A stretch of 7,592 nt of DNA from Bacillota bacterium (lineage in GTDB: Bacteria; Bacillota; Bacilli; Paenibacillales; Paenibacillaceae), in NCBI GenBank assembly GCA_023418755.1, contig JAEZZE010000107.1:1-7592 (forward strand), written 5' to 3'. A program made the position numbers and the translations under genes. The notes beneath the pieces are model-generated. The model searched no databases. It saw only the letters and a list, made by a program, of their open reading frames with translations, and was not told where the DNA came from. Below are positions 4,791 through 7,592 of this stretch, piece by piece. The first letter of the stretch is position 1; every line of letters begins with the position of its first letter.

Positions 4791-5840
4791 GTGACGAGGG
4801 GTATATTGACGCTGCCCGAGATCGGCGGCCAGACGGAAGCCTTGAAGGCCGCCTGGGAGCAACTGAAGAAGCAGGAGCAATGGGCGGAATCGCACATTGG
4901 CAATGAGAAGTACGACGAGGTCGTGTTCATCGGTTCGGGTTCTTCCTACTACCAGGCCCAAGTGATGGCCGTCACCTATCGCCTATGGTTGGGACGCAGC
5001 GCAAGCGCGCTGCCTTCTTCGGACATTTTCCTGTTCCGCGATCAATCGGTCGCCCGCGGCCGCCGGGTGCTGCTGGTCGGGGTCTCCCGCTCGGGAGAAT
5101 CGTCCGAGGTGATTCTTGCGCTGGAAGCGGTAAAGGATCTGCCGAACTGGTCGACATGCGGAATTACGTGCTACGAAGACAGCCGCCTCGGGAGGATGAC
5201 GGAGTGTCTGGTGTCGCCGCTGGGCAAGGAGCAAAGCACGGTGATGACCAAATCGTTCAGCAGCATGACGTATATGATGCAGGCCGCGATCGCGCTCGTT
5301 GCGGGCGGCGGGCTGCCCGCGGAGATGGCGGCGGTTCCGGAACTGCAAGGAGACGTCGTCGAGCGCGGGCGCGTTTTCGCGGAAAATCTGGTCGAGGCCA
5401 ACGACTTCAATAAATATATTTATTTGGGCATGGGGGCTTATTTCGGACTGGGGCAAGAGGTATGCCTGAAGCTGAAGGAGATGTCCTACGTCTGGACCGA
5501 AAGCTACGGCACTCTGGAATTCCGCCACGGGCCGAAATCGGTCGTCGAGCCGGGAACCCTCGTCTGCCTGCTCGTCTCCGAGCAAGCTCGTTCCTATGAG
5601 CTGAAAGTGGCGGAGGAAATGAAAGCTTACGGAGCGTTCGTGCTTCTCTTAACGACGGCGAAAGGGGACGACACCCGCTTTGCCGACGCGGTGTTCGAGC
5701 TTGGCGGCGGCTCGCTGAGCGACGAGGCGCGTGCGGTGATGTACCTGCCACTGCTGCAATATCTCGGATTCTATACGGCAATGAAAAAGGGCGTAGATCC
5801 CGATCATCCGAGAAACTTGACGCAAGTCGTGAAGATTTGA
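4791..5840 (+). CDS. Double-SIS-domain sugar-phosphate isomerase/deaminase (AgaS/GlmS-like)
   Basis: 349 aa from a GTG start. GAGGAG (4777-4782) is 8 nt upstream; earlier in-frame TTG (4725) and ATG (4743) codons lie inside the promoter and are rejected. The protein begins TRGILTLPEIGGQ, lacks the glutaminase half of GlmS, and has two SIS domains. SIS1 has FIGSGSSYY (46-54), VSRSGESSEV (98-107) and a KEQSTVMTKSFSSMT stretch (146-160). SIS2 has YLGMGAYFGLGQE (211-223), ESYGTLEFRHGPKS (237-250) with the conserved catalytic-type His246, and ends DHPRNLTQVVKI, like the end of GlmS. Relatives convert or deaminate amino-sugar phosphates (AgaS for galactosamine-6-P, NagB-II for glucosamine-6-P) or act on glycated amino acids (FrlB). 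The DeoR and ROK neighbours favour an amino-sugar phosphate substrate. Exact substrate unknown. Confidence 0.88.
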   Translation: MTRGILTLPEIGGQTEALKAAWEQLKKQEQWAESHIGNEKYDEVVFIGSGSSYYQAQVMAVTYRLWLGRSASALPSSDIFLFRDQSVARGRRVLLVGVSRSGESSEVILALEAVKDLPNWSTCGITCYEDSRLGRMTECLVSPLGKEQSTVMTKSFSSMTYMMQAAIALVAGGGLPAEMAAVPELQGDVVERGRVFAENLVEANDFNKYIYLGMGAYFGLGQEVCLKLKEMSYVWTESYGTLEFRHGPKSVVEPGTLVCLLVSEQARSYELKVAEEMKAYGAFVLLLTTAKGDDTRFADAVFELGGGSLSDEARAVMYLPLLQYLGFYTAMKKGVDPDHPRNLTQVVKI

Positions 5841-5855
5841 TCCAGTAAAATGAGT

Positions 5856-6073
5856 GTTCAAAAAGTTCGGTTTTCAGCACCGAGGCTGGTCGTTCGCCTG
5901 ACGGCGAACTGCTCGCCCATGCATCCGGGAAGGTTGGATGAAGACAGGGGATGAGGAACGATAGTAAAGCGTAGTGGAGGCTACGTGAGCACCGGAAGAA
6001 CCGGCTGAATTCAAGATTCGACGTCGAGTTTGCTTCCAGTTAAGCTTCGTGATCAAAATCGGACTTTTTGAAC
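5856..6073. mobile_element. MITE-like structured element, 218 bp, no coding capacity
   Basis: The ends are GTTCAAAAAGTTCGGTTTT (5856-5874) and AAAATCGGACTTTTTGAAC (6055-6073). They are inverted repeats whose only two differences would still pair as G-U in RNA. Inside are further hairpins: GTTCGCC-TGAC-GGCGAAC (5892-5909), CATCC/GGATG (5922-5940), CGTAG/CTACG (5970-5985) and CCGG-AAGAA-CCGG (5992-6004). No open frame of note is encoded. No clear target-site duplication was found. It fills most of the 255-bp gap between the SIS gene and the deoR-type gene and stops 9 nt before the latter's ribosome binding site. I have the impression of seeing closely similar sequence repeatedly in Paenibacillaceae genomes, which I cannot verify here. 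Confidence 0.7.
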
Positions 6074-6095
6074 GACCTCGTAAAGGAGCCGGGCG

Positions 6096-6896
6096 ATGGC
6101 ACGCAACAAATCCGAGAGGCAGGAGCAGGTGCTGGCCTATCTCGAAAGGTACGGAAGCATTACCCTGCAAGAGATGACCGACTCGTTCGATTGCTCGGAG
6201 GCGACGGCCAGGCGCGATCTCGACGATCTCGAGAAGGCGGGCCAAGTGATTCGAACGATGGGCGGCGGGGCTAAGTACGCGGGAGGCGGCCTGATCCGGG
6301 AAGTTCCTTTCCGGGAGAAGCAGCATGCGCTGTTCCGGGAGAAGGAAGCGATCGCGGCCCTGGCCGCTTCCTTGATCGAGGAAGGCGACGTCGTCGGCTT
6401 GACCGGCGGAACGACGACGTTCCTCATAGCCAAGGCGCTGAAAAAGAGGCGGAACATCACCGTCGTCACCAACGCGGTCAACATCGCGATGGAACTGGCC
6501 GATTGCGAGGAGCTGCAAATCGTGCTGACCGGCGGCGTGCTGCGCAACCGCAGCTTCGAGCTGTGCGGTCCGCTGGCCGAGCAGACGGTGAAGGCGCTGA
6601 ACATCCACAAAATGTTCATGGGCGTCGACGGCGTCACGGAACAGGGCGTCAGCACGTACTCCGAGCTGGAGGCGAACATCGCCAACCTGCTGATGCAGAG
6701 ATCGAAGCTGACGATCGCCGTGTTCGATCATTCGAAAGTCGGCAAAGCCTCGCTTTTCCATGTCGCCGCCTTAAGCGAGCTTCACGCCTGCATCACGGAC
6801 AAGAGGCCGGCAGCGACTTCGGCGGACGGAGCGGCGCTGACGGGAGTCAAAGTATATGCTGCGGAAGATGAAGCGGATTCGCGGAAAGAGGGATAG
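6096..6896 (+). CDS. DeoR-family transcriptional repressor of sugar metabolism
   Basis: 266 aa, normal for the family. Residues 5-58 form the DeoR winged helix-turn-helix: RQEQVLAYLERYGSITLQEM, recognition helix CSEATARRDLDDLEK (33-47) and the wing VIRTMGGGA. Residues about 75-235 are the sugar-phosphate sensor domain (DeoRC), with GLTGGTTTFLIAKAL (101-115), VVTNAVNIA, LTGGVLRNRSFELCGP (144-159), FMGVDGV (174-180) and FDHSKVGK (210-217). Members bind DNA when free and let go when a phosphorylated sugar binds. Start fixed by AAGGAG 7 nt upstream. It sits inside the operon it probably controls, 7 nt before the ROK gene; the palindrome array at 4698-4761 is the obvious candidate target. Similar to AgaR/GlpR-type regulators; the effector is unknown. 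Confidence 0.93.
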   Translation: MARNKSERQEQVLAYLERYGSITLQEMTDSFDCSEATARRDLDDLEKAGQVIRTMGGGAKYAGGGLIREVPFREKQHALFREKEAIAALAASLIEEGDVVGLTGGTTTFLIAKALKKRRNITVVTNAVNIAMELADCEELQIVLTGGVLRNRSFELCGPLAEQTVKALNIHKMFMGVDGVTEQGVSTYSELEANIANLLMQRSKLTIAVFDHSKVGKASLFHVAALSELHACITDKRPAATSADGAALTGVKVYAAEDEADSRKEG

Positions 6897-6903
6897 ATCG
6901 GCC

Positions 6904-7592
6904 ATGAACGTAACGATCGGCGTGGACGTAGGCGGAACGAATATCGTATGCGGAGCGACGGACGAGACCGGGCGGGTTCTGCGCAAGATCAAACGGCCTA
7001 CGGAGGCGAAGGACGGGCACGAGGGCGTGCTTGGACGGATCGCGGATATGGTCCGGCAGATTGGCGAGGAGCTTGGGGCCGGCTGCCGGGTCGCCGGCGT
7101 CGGAGTAGGAATTCCCGGACTGGTCGATCCTCTGGCGGGGGTGTCGAAGTTCGCCGGCAACTTGAAATGGCGCGACATCCCGGCGGCAAGCCTCCTCGCG
7201 GATCGGATCGGTCTGCCCGTGTTTATCGACAACGACGTTCGGATGTACGTCTACGGAGAAGCTGTTGCGGGCGCCGGACGGGGCTACGGCCACGTGCTCG
7301 GCATTACGATCGGCACCGGCATCGCCGCCGCCATCGTAAACGGCGGCAAGCTGTATTACGGGTATAAAGCGATGGCGGGGGAGATCGGCCACGTCCGCAT
7401 GGACGGCGTCGAAGAGTTATGCTCCTGCGGCCTCGGCGGCTGTCTGGAGACGGTCGCCTCGGCTTCCGGCATGGTGCGGCAGGCGAAGAAGGCGTTGCGC
7501 GAAGGCCGGGCGAGCGTGCTGTCCGAGCGGTTTCCGGGCGAGGCGCTGGATCGTCTCTCCGCCGCGGATTTGTCCGCGGCGATGGATGACGG
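6904..7592 (+). CDS. ROK-family sugar kinase (partial, runs off the window)
   Basis: 229 codons are seen; the 3' end is outside, where a full ROK kinase has about 300-320. The ATP phosphate-binding motif DVGGTN is at residues 8-13. The sugar-binding region GNLKW is at 85-89, and the catalytic Asp is D111 in IDNDV. The second phosphate motif GITIGTGIAAAIV spans 133-145. The ROK zinc site is complete: His163 (GEIGH) with Cys173, Cys175 and Cys180 (CSCGLGGC). Members phosphorylate hexoses such as glucose, N-acetylglucosamine or N-acetylmannosamine, or act as regulators; no helix-turn-helix precedes the motif here, so this is a kinase. Start ATG with GAGGGA 10 nt upstream. It follows the repressor gene by 7 nt and would supply the sugar phosphate used by the SIS enzyme. 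Confidence 0.93.
   Translation, partial: MNVTIGVDVGGTNIVCGATDETGRVLRKIKRPTEAKDGHEGVLGRIADMVRQIGEELGAGCRVAGVGVGIPGLVDPLAGVSKFAGNLKWRDIPAASLLADRIGLPVFIDNDVRMYVYGEAVAGAGRGYGHVLGITIGTGIAAAIVNGGKLYYGYKAMAGEIGHVRMDGVEELCSCGLGGCLETVASASGMVRQAKKALREGRASVLSERFPGEALDRLSAADLSAAMDD

Noticed and set aside
5874..6761. Long minus-strand open frame across the MITE-like element and the repressor gene
   Set aside because: It is antisense to a clear DeoR-family gene, runs through inverted repeats and resembles no family.
7561..7580. Perfect 8-bp hairpin GCCGCGGA-TTTG-TCCGCGGC
   Set aside because: It lies inside the ROK coding sequence and arises from alternating Ser-Ala-Ala codons; no sign of a site.

Overview
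The window looks like a chromosomal segment of a spore-forming, fairly GC-rich Firmicute, most likely a Paenibacillaceae member (Paenibacillus/Cohnella type). Signs are an alpha/beta-type small acid-soluble spore protein with a near-perfect sigma-G promoter, strong AGGAG-type ribosome binding sites, a CcpA-type cre site, a copper-amine-oxidase-like/NlpC-P60 lipoprotein, and interspersed repeats of a kind I associate with that group. The genus assignment is inference.

Layout. Positions 2-172 are the 3' end of sufB (Fe-S cluster assembly), closed by a long hairpin. Positions 240-945 hold no convincing gene. They carry a family of GGGATAGCGGCAAAAG-type repeats, in one orientation at 281-500 and in the other, as a 118-119 bp tandem duplication, at 715-939. 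A minus-strand gene (1014-1865) encodes a short LigD-like ATP-dependent DNA ligase homologue in which the catalytic lysine of motif I and the glutamate of motif IV are both replaced. Its upstream region (1901-2054) folds into a multi-stem leader ending in a classic terminator. Divergent to it is a spore SASP gene (2120-2362), then a lipoprotein cell-wall hydrolase (2460-3398). A bidirectional terminator (3471-3512) separates that gene from a convergent HD-GYP c-di-GMP phosphodiesterase (3514-4578, minus).

The AT-rich intergenic region 4579-4790 is regulatory. It holds a cre site inside a candidate HD-GYP promoter, then three consecutive 21-bp palindromes (4698-4761) overlaying a promoter that drives an amino-sugar operon. 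The operon is an AgaS/GlmS-like double-SIS enzyme (GTG start, 4791-5840), a DeoR-family repressor (6096-6896) and a ROK sugar kinase (6904 to window end, partial). Kinase, isomerase/deaminase and regulator together suggest amino-sugar or related hexose-phosphate catabolism. A 218-bp MITE-like structured element with 19-bp terminal inverted repeats (5856-6073) sits between the first two operon genes.

Strongest leads for a second look are the triple operator array, the MITE-like element, the apparently catalytically dead ligase homologue and its structured leader, and the repeat field.
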